A stretch of 64,000 nt of DNA from Nostoc sp. 'Lobaria pulmonaria (5183) cyanobiont'. GTDB taxonomy: Bacteria > Cyanobacteriota > Cyanobacteriia > Cyanobacteriales > Nostocaceae. A model generated the notes under the pieces. It was not told where the DNA came from. It ran no database searches and was given only the letters and a program-made list of their open reading frames with translations. Shown here piece after piece: positions 44,991-52,838 of the stretch. Positions within the stretch are counted from its first letter, which is position 1; each line of letters begins with the position of its first letter. The stretch spans positions 124,001-188,000 of the forward strand of contig NZ_CP026692.1 of assembly GCF_002949795.1 (NCBI RefSeq), read 5' to 3'. Position numbers and translations under genes: made by a program.

Positions 44991-46127
44991 ATGGCAATGG
45001 TAACTATTAAAAAAAAAGCTACTCGCAATCCCTTAGCTGAGTATATTGAACGTCTACAAAAAGGAGATGCATTACTCCCCGATAGTCCAGAGAATGTGCT
45101 GGAAGTTGTTGGTATTCTTAAAAGCTATGGGGTAGTTTTAGATGCCTATTCAAAAAATCTTAACTATATTGCCGAGCATCAGTTTTTAGTATTTTTCCCA
45201 TTTTTTAAATACTTTAATGGGGACGTTTCTTTTCAGAAATTACTTCGTCACTGGTGGCATGACCGAATTAATTTTGAATATGCCGAATATTGCATGAAAG
45301 GCATGATGTGGCACGGTGGCGGCGGACTAGATACGTATTTAGATACACAAGAATTTCAAGAAAGAGCGCAAGCTGTTATCGCCGTAAAATTTAAAAATAA
45401 TCCCTTCATTTTGGGTATTAACCAACTGTTTCCAGATTTCTTAACAGAACAGTTGCGTGTCTCTGCTTACTACACCGGTTTAGGTCAATTCTGGCGAGTC
45501 ATGGCTGATATGTTCCTCAGCTTATCAGACCGCTATGACCGAGGCGAAATCAAATCGATTCCCCAAGTTGTAGACCACATTAAAGCAGGGTTAGTGGCAA
45601 ATGCATCAAACCCAATTACCTACGCTGTCAAAATTCGAGGTAAGGTCTATGAAATAATTCCTAAAAGCGTTGGTTTGACGTTCTTAGCAGATACAGCAAT
45701 ACCTTATGTAGAAGCAGTATTCTTCCGAGGAACTCCTTTCCACGGTACTGTTTCATACAACGCCCAAGGATATCAAATTCCCCCAGATCAAACTCGATTT
45801 CAATATGGTGCATTGTATGCCGATCCTTTACCCATCGGTGGTGCGGGTATTCCTCCTACCTTGTTGATGCAAGATATGCGTCATTATCTTCCAGAATATT
45901 TGCACGAAATTTATCGTCGCAGTCTGCGGGGTGAAGATGATTTGCGAGTCCAAATTTGCATGAGTTTCCAAAAATCGATGTTTTGCGTGACGACAGCAAC
46001 GATTTTGGGACTGATGCCTTATCCTTTAGATACTAAAGATCCAAATGAGGAAAAAGGTAATCAAATTTATTTAGAGAAGTGGATGAGTCGGTTACAAACT
46101 TCGCGGTTGCTGGATGTGAATAAATAG
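44991..46127 (+). CDS. cupB: CO2 hydration protein CupB/ChpX
   Basis: A 378-residue Cup/Chp family protein that, with NdhF4/NdhD4, forms the NDH-1MS' complex converting CO2 to bicarbonate at the thylakoid. Conserved blocks are FFKYFNGDVSFQKLLRHWWHDRINFEYAEYCMKGMMWHGGGGLDTYLDT (several His, Cys), INQLFPDFLTEQLRVSAYYTGLGQFWRVMADMF and FRGTPFHGTVSYNAQGYQIPPDQTRFQYGALYADPLPIGGAGIPPTLLMQDM. The start is ATG 44991 or 44997; ttggag ends three bases before 44991, making 44997 possible too. The in-frame extension upstream to 44901 is repeat DNA. It is the last gene of the operon. Confidence 0.93.
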   Translation: MAMVTIKKKATRNPLAEYIERLQKGDALLPDSPENVLEVVGILKSYGVVLDAYSKNLNYIAEHQFLVFFPFFKYFNGDVSFQKLLRHWWHDRINFEYAEYCMKGMMWHGGGGLDTYLDTQEFQERAQAVIAVKFKNNPFILGINQLFPDFLTEQLRVSAYYTGLGQFWRVMADMFLSLSDRYDRGEIKSIPQVVDHIKAGLVANASNPITYAVKIRGKVYEIIPKSVGLTFLADTAIPYVEAVFFRGTPFHGTVSYNAQGYQIPPDQTRFQYGALYADPLPIGGAGIPPTLLMQDMRHYLPEYLHEIYRRSLRGEDDLRVQICMSFQKSMFCVTTATILGLMPYPLDTKDPNEEKGNQIYLEKWMSRLQTSRLLDVNK

Positions 46128-46134
46128 GTAAAGA

Positions 46135-46836
46135 TTAGACTTCTGGTTCAACGCCTAAAGAGCGCAATTGAGCAGTCAAGCGATCGGCTCTTTCTTCACC
46201 AGTCAACAACAAATTACCTTGCAAATCCCACCAGCGTAGCCAAGGTAATTCCATATTGTAATATTGTCCCTGCCAAATTCCTAACTCAACTCCTAAAGGA
46301 TGTATAGGATAATGTCCCCGTTCATTTGCTATTAATAACTGATATTGTCCACCAATTAATTCATAAACTTCCACACTGGCTTTATTCATTTCATAAATGC
46401 TGTAGAAGGGAGGACGAATCACCTGCTCATAAATCCAAAATTTTCCCTTCCAAGGAGTTTTGTCTCGCTCCTGACTACCATCGCCAGAAACAAATTCTAA
46501 TGCAATTAATGGGGCAATAAACTCTCGCCAGAGTACATAAGACCTGCGCGTTTGTCCATCCAGAGTAGGTGGTACATTCCCTACATAAAACCAGTCTGGT
46601 GCTTCTGCGCCTTTTTCTGGGGGGTCAGTAATGCGCCAGTAGATACCGCTATCTTGACCAATACAGTATTGCCCATCAGGATGACGTTTTTGCAATATCG
46701 GTTTAATCGAGTCGGTTAGGAGAATGCTTTGGGGATGTTCCTGAAAGTTTTTCACGAATGTACCATCAGACTCAGGAAGCTGTGTATGGTCTGGGAACGG
46801 GGTGAGGGCGGTGGATGGATCGGTTGCAGAGGTCAT
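46135..46836 (-). CDS. Uma2 family (DUF820) putative endonuclease
   Basis: A 233-residue Uma2-type protein convergent with cupB, 7 bp between stops. Family landmarks are KRHPDGQYCIGQDSGIYWRITDPPEKGAEAPDWFYVGNVPPTLDGQTRRSYVLWREFIAPLIALEFVSGDGSQERDKTPWKGKFWIYEQVIRPPFYSIYEM. P-D of the PD-(D/E)XK core is APDWFYV, and the E strand is ALEFVSGDGSEER-like. Function unknown. It is the second of three Uma2 genes here and belongs to a different subgroup from the one at 13584 (longer E-loop, no coiled-coil tail). Confidence 0.85.
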   Translation of the reverse strand: MTSATDPSTALTPFPDHTQLPESDGTFVKNFQEHPQSILLTDSIKPILQKRHPDGQYCIGQDSGIYWRITDPPEKGAEAPDWFYVGNVPPTLDGQTRRSYVLWREFIAPLIALEFVSGDGSQERDKTPWKGKFWIYEQVIRPPFYSIYEMNKASVEVYELIGGQYQLLIANERGHYPIHPLGVELGIWQGQYYNMELPWLRWWDLQGNLLLTGEERADRLTAQLRSLGVEPEV

Positions 46837-46941
46837 AAGACTACCTTTGCAGGAGTAAGGGTTGTTTTTTAGTTTAGCAGTGGAAGGGGAGATGGGGCGA
46901 TCGCTTACTACTCGCCAACTAATGCCAGAATCATAGGTGGT

Positions 46942-47193
46942 TCAGCCACGTTCTAATTCCCGTTGTAAGTCATCAAAATCAACAATGAAGGCATCGATTT
47001 GTTCACGGGATAAAGCCAGGAGAAAATCTGTTCTATCTAAATCGGCGATATTAGCTGCTTTCTCTTGAGAAATTTCACTGCGTCCATACCAGTGTATGGC
47101 CGCAGCCAAACGCAATTCACGGACAAACTCATTAGATGATAGGCGCAGGGCAGAAAATATTTCTTCGGGTAGCTCTAAGGTGACAATAGTCAT
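46942..47193 (-). CDS. UPF0175 family small protein (antitoxin-like)
   Basis: An 83-residue UPF0175 protein: MTIVTLELPEEIFSALRLSSNEFVRELRLAAAIHWYGRSEISQEKAANIADLDRTDFLLALSREQ. The predicted helix-turn-helix (ISQEKAANIADLDRTDFLLAL) suggests DNA binding. Such genes usually precede a PIN-domain (DUF3368) toxin gene, but the downstream 105 bp and the next gene (Uma2) do not encode one, so this antitoxin-like gene appears orphaned. Confidence 0.8.
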   Translation of the reverse strand: MTIVTLELPEEIFSALRLSSNEFVRELRLAAAIHWYGRSEISQEKAANIADLDRTDFLLALSREQIDAFIVDFDDLQRELERG

Positions 47194-47247
47194 AAATCTT
47201 ATGCAGTGTGAAAGCCTATTCTAGATTTTCACTATATGAAAAACAAT

Positions 47248-47280
47248 TCGCAATGGGCTACGCCCCGCTACGCTAACGCA
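47248..47280. repeat. REP-like sequence before RAYT gene
   Basis: caatgggctacgccccgcta followed by cgctaacgc: a gggc/gccc hairpin plus a conserved tail, 12 bp before the RAYT start. Related words occur at 20782-20800 and 63167-63187. Confidence 0.65.
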
Positions 47281-47291
47281 ATTAAATACTT

Positions 47292-48062
47292 ATGCCCCGC
47301 CCTCGACGCGAACTTAAATCAGGCTTTTGTTATCACATTACTACCCGTTGCAATAACCGGGAATTTCGGCTGACGCGGTTAGAATGTCGTGAAGTTTTCC
47401 TTTATGCCATTAAGAAGGCACAGGATAAGTATAAATTTAAACTCTATGCTTTGTGCATTATGTCGAATCATGTGCATTACTTGATAGAGCCACAACAGCC
47501 AGAAGATTTGCCCAAAATTATGCACTGGCTCAACTGGTATACTGCCATGTGCTTTAATCGAATGTTGAACCGCACTGGGCATTTTTGGGAGAAGCGATAC
47601 CACAGTACAGGTTTTAGCAACACAGATCGACAACGGGCGTTGAATACTCTGCGATATATTCACGCTAACCCAAAAGCGGCGGGAATACAGCAGGGTTTTT
47701 TCTATGACTTTAGTAATTATGGCACTCACGACCGTTTGAGTAATGATGGCATAACTCAATGGCATCCAGCATTTTTACAATTGGGGCGAACTTTAGAAGA
47801 GTGCGCGGCCAGGTATCGCAGATTTTGTCAGAAATATAAGCCAAAAGCGCAACCAGAAAAGCGAAATTTTTGGGGAAGTCACTTTTTGCCTTCGATGATT
47901 AAGAGTGGGAAGGCTAAAAAGTCGTCGCCTGGGCAGATGAGTTTACCTTGGGATAACCAGAGGGTGACGGAATCTACTGAGGTGCATGAGGTAGCGGAAA
48001 AATTTATTCAGGCAAATCGCTATCAGCCGACGGTGCCAGGTATCGGATTTATGAAATGTTGA
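47292..48062 (+). CDS. REP-associated tyrosine transposase (TnpA_REP)
   Basis: A 256-residue Y1 transposase-like protein: MPRPRRELKSGFCYHITTRC at the start; the HUH metal site is MSNHVHYLIEP (His60, His62); the helix WLNWYTAMCFNRMLNRTGHFWEKRYHS bears the likely catalytic tyrosine (about residue 88); then TLRYIHANPKAAG. RAYTs are domesticated relatives of IS200/IS605 transposases that bind REP palindromes. A REP-like sequence lies directly upstream. After residue 170 there is a C-terminal extension rich in K/R. The last 35 bp are duplicated downstream. Confidence 0.9.
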   Translation: MPRPRRELKSGFCYHITTRCNNREFRLTRLECREVFLYAIKKAQDKYKFKLYALCIMSNHVHYLIEPQQPEDLPKIMHWLNWYTAMCFNRMLNRTGHFWEKRYHSTGFSNTDRQRALNTLRYIHANPKAAGIQQGFFYDFSNYGTHDRLSNDGITQWHPAFLQLGRTLEECAARYRRFCQKYKPKAQPEKRNFWGSHFLPSMIKSGKAKKSSPGQMSLPWDNQRVTESTEVHEVAEKFIQANRYQPTVPGIGFMKC

Positions 48063-48104
48063 TTATTGCGGTGAGGTATCGGATTTATGAAATGTTGATT
48101 ATTG
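48041..48104 (+). repeat. Tandem duplication at the RAYT 3' end
   Basis: ggtatcggatttatgaaatg followed by ttgattattgcg occurs twice in a row (starting near 48041 and 48073). The first copy encodes the C-terminal GIGFMKC of RAYT and its stop. Confidence 0.8.
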
Positions 48105-48150
48105 CGTGGGAAAAGAGGCTGTGATAAATGTTTACAAATTTCTGAAAGCT

Positions 48151-50970
48151 TTATATGTTACATTTTACAAGTCGCGACGCGAGAAAAAAGAAGGTGTTCT
48201 TACTGTTCGTGGTATTGGTATTGAAATTAGAAGGTAAGTGTCCCTCACAGGCAGAGGCACTATATTTTACTTTACTCAAATCTATCCAATTGTCACCCAC
48301 TCTCCACTCCACGCGATCGCCGAAGCGACTAAAAGCTTTGTATATTTCGTCTAAATCAAAATCATCCCTAATACCACCAAAACGTGCATATATCCTTATG
48401 AAGGGGGCGAAAATCTTCAACAAAGGTGAACTTGTTCGACTTCCTTCTAAGATTCCACCCTCTTCGAGATATATTTTTTTCTGAACACTAAACCCAAATT
48501 TTCCATTGCTGTAATTAACCCACAGTTGGTCAATAGTTCTCAAGTCTTCACAGGGAAATTCCTGAATGTCTTCTATTTGCAGATAGCCTTGTTTTTCCCT
48601 TCCTGCGACTTCCAGCATCACCTTAAATGTTTCCTCATCAGCCTCTTTCCACATACCTGCTGCTAGATAGTAAGCGAGTTGATGATACTTTTCGGGTATG
48701 CGAAACCGGACTAGGTGAAATTTCTCTGTTGAGGTTTCGCGCCTATAACAGATTCCTGCCTCACCAAATCGTTCTCTAGTTCTCTGACTCAACCAGGCAC
48801 AAAACGCATTTCCTTGGGCAAAGCCGATTTCACCTGGTTTGATTTCAATAGTTAAGTCGCTGTTGGTTGTCTCTAAGAAAAACAGGCGATATTCTGCCTC
48901 AGTAATCTCAGTATCATCTACCACTTGCCCTGGCCAGATTTTGTCACCTGTCTCTGTGGTGGCGATCGCCATCTGGTCTTCTTTTTCTGAACTCCCTACA
49001 AAACAATCTTCGTTCAGGTGATTTAGCCGTTTTTCCAGTTGCACTGATGCTGCTAACTTAAAAACTTCCAGGTCATCTGACTTCAAACCCTCTTCTACCT
49101 TTTTCAGTAGTTCCTGTTCTTTCTTTGGACTAACTCTGAGCTTGTTCTGCAAACACTCGTAAGCAAGGGTTAAGGTGGCGACAGTTGGGTTGTTTAATGC
49201 CGCATCAATCAGGTTATCGACTTTGACTTGACCTGCATAGAATAAAATAGTTTGTCTCCTCCAATCCAGGTATTGGTTATTTTTTCCATCCAGGTATTGG
49301 TTATTTTTAGTAAAAACTTCTAATAAATAAGGCTCATGCTCTGCCTTTGTGAGTTCAACCGCCGTTAAATACTCCTGAAAGGTGCGATGGGTAAATTCAT
49401 AGAGTTTTTCTTGTTTGCGATCGCTCAACAGTTCTCGCACACCACTATCATCTCTTTCGATAAAATCTTCTGGTTTAACCTGTTGTCCCCCCTCAACCAT
49501 CTGAGCTAGTTCTGCCTGAAGAAACTCTTTTGCTAGAAAAATATTACTGTCCTGATTACTCTCATCTAGCGTAAACTGAAGTACTTGGCGTTTGGTCATC
49601 TCCAATGCGAGTGCCTGCAAAGCTTCTTGCTTTTGCTCTGGCTTGAGTGGATATCGGGTAGTTCCAGAAGCAGATTGCCGTCCTTGGAGAAGCACATCAC
49701 AAACTTGCTTGTAAAGTCCTGTTCGGGTTGGAGAAAGACTCGTTTTCTGCTTGTAAGTATTAATAATCAATGCCAGTAAAAGCGGGTTAGTTGCCATCAA
49801 GCGGAGTGAAGAAACTGCATCAATTTGCCGCACTAACTCGTTTTTTTTGGATTCGGCAATTTTCTTCAACTGTTTTTGTGATTGTTTTCTAGAATTTTTA
49901 CGTTTTTCTAGATTAAAATACCACTTGAAAAGAAAGCTATTGCGCTGTTGAGTGGTGAATGACCGCACAAAATAAGCTGGGGTATCTGGCAGAGGAGCTT
50001 GATTGTAAGCTTGTGGACGCGATGTGAGAATGAACGGTAATTTATGCTGATAATTTCGGAGTTGCTGATAAACCCAAGTACTTACCTGCCGTCGATGCTC
50101 ATCGTCCGCAACTTCATCGAGTCCATCTAACATTACCAAACACTTGGCGTCTTTAAGCTGTTTTATAAACCAATCATGAGTTTTTGTTGATTCATCTCCC
50201 ATCGCTTTAGCGATTACTTGAGCTAGAGAGGAGTTAGCATCTGCAACAATAGCGGGAGCCACATCTCTCAACCTCAACAAAATAGGAATAAGTTGAGGCA
50301 AACCTCGACACAATTTTGATTGTTTTCGCAGAGCAAGCAGAAGCGTGATGTGCCGTAAAAGTGTGGTTTTTCCTGAACCAGGCGCTCCTAAAATTACCAG
50401 TCGTCGCAACCTCGAATTTTTTTTCGTAATCTTTCTCAGCAAACTACTAATTTCACTTTCCTGCTGAGTAGTAATAGTTATAGAGGTTGCTGTTTGCCCG
50501 GATTCCGAATTTTGCTCCGGCTCAGTTTGATCACCGGAGGTCAAATCTTGAGGATTAGAAACTGGCGTTTCTGAATTAAAGCCCAAGGGGACAAATACAT
50601 TTTCCAGATCCAGTCCTTCGCCACTAAATCCGCGCCCCTGGTATTCTTCACATTCAGCTATTTGTCGGGCAAGATACTCTGCCCCAAACCGATCTGTAAT
50701 TTGCGTCCACCATTTGGGAATTTGAGTAGTAAGTATCCAGTCCAAAAATTTATCGAAATAGGGAAGAAGTTTATTCCCAATTCTGATGATGATAAAGACA
50801 AGAACGGTGATTCCTAAAAAGATAGCAAACTCTTTCCATCGGGCATTTTTGGCATGATCAGCAGCAATAGCAATAAAAATACCCGGTACACCCCACCCGA
50901 CTAATTTGTTATCTAAAATCTTTTGTACCGATTCCCACCAAGCGGGTTGATTATCTTGGCTTTGAGTCAT
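48151..50970 (-). CDS. Membrane-anchored NACHT NTPase with C-terminal GUN4 domain
   Basis: A 939-residue multidomain protein. Residues 22-66 contain two hydrophobic segments (VGWGVPGIFIAIAA; FAIFLGITVLVFIIIRI). The NACHT domain spans about 188-340, with Walker A GAPGSGKTT (195-203), Walker B LVMLDGLDEV (278-287) and the sensor TSRP (316-319); helical NACHT-associated sequence continues to about 650. At 680-755 is a formylglycine-enzyme-like piece (ITEAEYRLFFLE; AQGNAFCAWLSQRTRERF). From about 762 to 912 is a GUN4 domain (YLAAGMWKEADEETFKVMLEVAGREKQGYLQIEDIQEFPCEDLRTIDQLWVNYSNGKFGFSVQKKIY; FGDRVEWRV; CEGHLPS). ATG 50970 was preferred to 51048, which lies inside a MITE. Function: STAND-type signalling, possibly tetrapyrrole-responsive or defensive (inference). 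Confidence 0.88.
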   Translation of the reverse strand: MTQSQDNQPAWWESVQKILDNKLVGWGVPGIFIAIAADHAKNARWKEFAIFLGITVLVFIIIRIGNKLLPYFDKFLDWILTTQIPKWWTQITDRFGAEYLARQIAECEEYQGRGFSGEGLDLENVFVPLGFNSETPVSNPQDLTSGDQTEPEQNSESGQTATSITITTQQESEISSLLRKITKKNSRLRRLVILGAPGSGKTTLLRHITLLLALRKQSKLCRGLPQLIPILLRLRDVAPAIVADANSSLAQVIAKAMGDESTKTHDWFIKQLKDAKCLVMLDGLDEVADDEHRRQVSTWVYQQLRNYQHKLPFILTSRPQAYNQAPLPDTPAYFVRSFTTQQRNSFLFKWYFNLEKRKNSRKQSQKQLKKIAESKKNELVRQIDAVSSLRLMATNPLLLALIINTYKQKTSLSPTRTGLYKQVCDVLLQGRQSASGTTRYPLKPEQKQEALQALALEMTKRQVLQFTLDESNQDSNIFLAKEFLQAELAQMVEGGQQVKPEDFIERDDSGVRELLSDRKQEKLYEFTHRTFQEYLTAVELTKAEHEPYLLEVFTKNNQYLDGKNNQYLDWRRQTILFYAGQVKVDNLIDAALNNPTVATLTLAYECLQNKLRVSPKKEQELLKKVEEGLKSDDLEVFKLAASVQLEKRLNHLNEDCFVGSSEKEDQMAIATTETGDKIWPGQVVDDTEITEAEYRLFFLETTNSDLTIEIKPGEIGFAQGNAFCAWLSQRTRERFGEAGICYRRETSTEKFHLVRFRIPEKYHQLAYYLAAGMWKEADEETFKVMLEVAGREKQGYLQIEDIQEFPCEDLRTIDQLWVNYSNGKFGFSVQKKIYLEEGGILEGSRTSSPLLKIFAPFIRIYARFGGIRDDFDLDEIYKAFSRFGDRVEWRVGDNWIDLSKVKYSASACEGHLPSNFNTNTTNSKNTFFFLASRLVKCNI

Positions 50971-51009
50971 AGTAATTAATAAAACTTGACTTAATAAACT
51001 GCGTCCACG

Positions 51010-51154
51010 TTGAAAACCGTAGTTCTGTATGAATAAAAAAACCCTCATCCCCCAGCCCCTTCTCCCAATATTGGGAGAAGGGGAGCCGGAAAGAAGTCCC
51101 TCTCCCTACTTGGGAGAGGGATTTAGGGTGAGGGCAAAAACTACGGTTCTCAAC
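51010..51154. mobile_element. MITE with aaccgtagtt termini
   Basis: Ends gttgaaaaccgtagtt (51010-51025) and aactacggttctcaac (51139-51154) are inverted copies with one gap. Inside are two hairpin units, ctcccaatattgggag and ctccctacttgggag, with a ccctcatcccccagcccctt edge and its complement ggtgagggc. It lies at the 5' end of the NACHT-GUN4 gene and may carry its leader. Confidence 0.75.
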
Positions 51155-51474
51155 ATAGATGAGGTTTAACTTAATATTATGTTAATTAAGACCGCAGGTA
51201 TTCCTAAACTGATAAACTTTGAATTTAAGATTTTTCAAAAGCCCTCAAGGTTCAACAGCGTGTTCTGGTCTTGTCGATCGCTTGTTCTAAAACCTGATTT
51301 TAGCAGTATAAGCGATCGGTACCTACGAAAATACACTTAATGAATAATTTAAGTAAATTTTAATGAGATACTAGGCTTCTGGTTCAACACCAAGCGATTC
51401 AGTTTCTCTGAAACTCAAGCGATCGCTATCTTTTTCGTTAAGTTTCAATATCTTGCGATCAAATATTATCTATT
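51155..51474. other. Gap between MITE and IS200/605-like relic
   Basis: AT-rich. A cttctggttcaacaccaag piece near 51370 resembles the C-terminal coding end of Uma2 genes (compare 46139-46157, with the stop cta at 51371), followed by agcgattcag and caagcgatcgct. This is perhaps a 3' remnant of another Uma2 gene; too short to call. Confidence 0.35.
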
Positions 51475-51727
51475 CTCGAAGAATTAGTCAACTTAAGCCC
51501 CGGCGAATAGAATTCGCGGCTACACAGGCAAAGTCCGCCTCCGCAGACTAAGGTCAAATTAAGGGTTTGAAACCCACGGAGGTAGGTTTTGTTTGTGTAG
51601 ACGCGGTTTCTAACCACCTGTTTCTTATATTTTGTCTTTCCTGTCAATGCGTAAGTCCTAATAATATTTATCGATTGGTTCGCCACCTAACCAAGAATCT
51701 CCCGAATTGAATTCGGGAGAGTGTCAA
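51475..51727. mobile_element. IS200/IS605-like palindromic relic without transposase
   Basis: The right end is a perfect 11-bp palindrome tctcccgaatt-g-aattcgggaga (51698-51720) followed by gtgtcaa, the layout of IS605-group right ends. Upstream, 51494-51620 carries a dispersed repeat (ccggcgaatagaattcgcgg; cccacggaggtaggttttg). No TnpA or TnpB frame is present, so it would be a PATE-type non-autonomous element. Confidence 0.5.
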
Positions 51728-51751
51728 AAAAATCCAAATGTATTGTCTTTA

Positions 51752-52114
51752 TCAAGCAACAACCTCTTGCTTAGGCTTCCGCGCTGGACGCTTGCGTTCG
51801 CTGCGACGAACGCCCCCTGCCATTTTGTACTCATCGCTATTCTTGCCATACTTTGCAGCTACGCTGACTAACACATGTTCTGTTAGTTCCATCAGCGACT
51901 TTTCGGCTAATTCTAAAGCTCCCTGAGTTAGATCGACGGTGGAGAGGCTGGAGTTATAAACTTCCAACTTGTCCTGTGTTTTTTTGATGGCGGTGGCAAA
52001 GGTGTCAATAGTGACTCCATTACCTAAATCTAAGGTGGGATTAATCGATTTCAAACCCGCAATCCGACGCTGTGCTCTATCAAGTACTTTAGATCCACGT
52101 TTTGGACGTGACAT
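51752..52114 (-). CDS. Conserved hypothetical helical protein
   Basis: A 120-residue basic protein, MSRPKRGSKVLDRAQRRIAG at the start, a helical centre (VTIDTFATAIKKTQDKLEVYNSSLSTVDLTQGALELAEKSLMELTEHVLVSVAAKYG) and a Lys/Arg-rich tail (GGVRRSERKRPARKPKQEVVA). I do not recognise the family; similar short proteins occur beside repeats in filamentous cyanobacteria as far as I recall. A ggaaag ribosome binding site precedes the ATG, supporting expression. The basic tail could bind nucleic acid. Confidence 0.65.
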   Translation of the reverse strand: MSRPKRGSKVLDRAQRRIAGLKSINPTLDLGNGVTIDTFATAIKKTQDKLEVYNSSLSTVDLTQGALELAEKSLMELTEHVLVSVAAKYGKNSDEYKMAGGVRRSERKRPARKPKQEVVA

Positions 52115-52268
52115 ATATAACTTTCCTTTTCTTAATCATGCACTAGGATAAAAACTGACTTCTATCCTTGTCTTTACACCATTAGGATAAATAAAATTGG
52201 GGTGATTGACACCCGCAATATTCAGTATTGTTTAAAAGATTTAGTACAAAGAATATTGTGTTTATTCA

Positions 52269-52616
52269 GTGAATTTATTGAGATTTATCCGAATTCAAGA
52301 AACGACTGCCCGAATTCAAGAAACGATCGCCCGAATTCAAGAAACGACTGCCCGAATTCAAGAAACGATCGCCCGAATTCAAGAAACGACTGCCCGAATT
52401 CAAGAAACGACTGCCCGAATTCAAGAAACGACTGCCCGAATTCAAGAAACGATCGCCCGAATTCAAGAAACGACTGCCCGAATTCAAGAAACGACTGCCC
52501 GAATTCAATATCGCGCTTCTTGTTTGATTGCAATATCGAACTCCTATTTAATTTTTGCGAGGCTCGGTACGCCTTTATCTCGCTTCGCTCATGAAGATTC
52601 CCTGCGATCGCCCTGA
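52269..52616 (+). CDS. Possible heptad-repeat (RIQETTA) protein, doubtful
   Basis: TTG or similar start at 52269 (MNLLRFIRIQETTARIQETI), ten RIQETTA/RIQETIA heptads and a 35-residue non-repeat tail. The heptad has hydrophobic Ile and amphipathic spacing suited to a coiled coil. There is no ribosome binding site, and another plus frame (52202-52594; NSRNDCP repeats) is equally open, so I do not consider translation established. Confidence 0.3.
   Translation: MNLLRFIRIQETTARIQETIARIQETTARIQETIARIQETTARIQETTARIQETTARIQETIARIQETTARIQETTARIQYRASCLIAISNSYLIFARLGTPLSRFAHEDSLRSP
52289..52508 (+). repeat. 21-bp minisatellite, 10 copies plus a partial unit
   Basis: Unit ccgaattcaagaaacgacTg c with a cg-atcgc variant at three of ten copies. 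Each unit has one gaattc. Because the unit length is a multiple of three and carries no stop in several frames, the array is open on both strands; one plus frame gives a seven-residue RIQETTA heptad (52269-52616, 115 codons). Confidence 0.95.
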
Positions 52617-52838
52617 TTCCTCATGCTTAATCTATGTAAAAATGTTTAGTTAAATTATTTTAAGAGTATAAAAACATATTGTAGAAAATATAAAAAAGGC
52701 GATCGCTGCTCACCAAAGCGATGGGTATTTTTTTAGTAGGAAGTTCCTTATTCTCTTAGGCATTATCATTTCATAGTACAAGTATACTAATTAGCTGCTA
52801 AAATGCTTTAAAAGTCAGCTAGCCTTGCTTGAGGTAGT

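Noticed and set aside
48155-48484. 109-codon plus-strand frame
   Set aside because: Antisense to the GUN4 domain of the NACHT protein, with no independent support.
51459-51686. 75-codon minus-strand frame
   Set aside because: Runs through the dispersed repeat and palindromic element; not a gene.
52289-52508. Possible CRISPR array
   Set aside because: The 21-bp units are directly contiguous with no unique spacers, so it is a tandem repeat.
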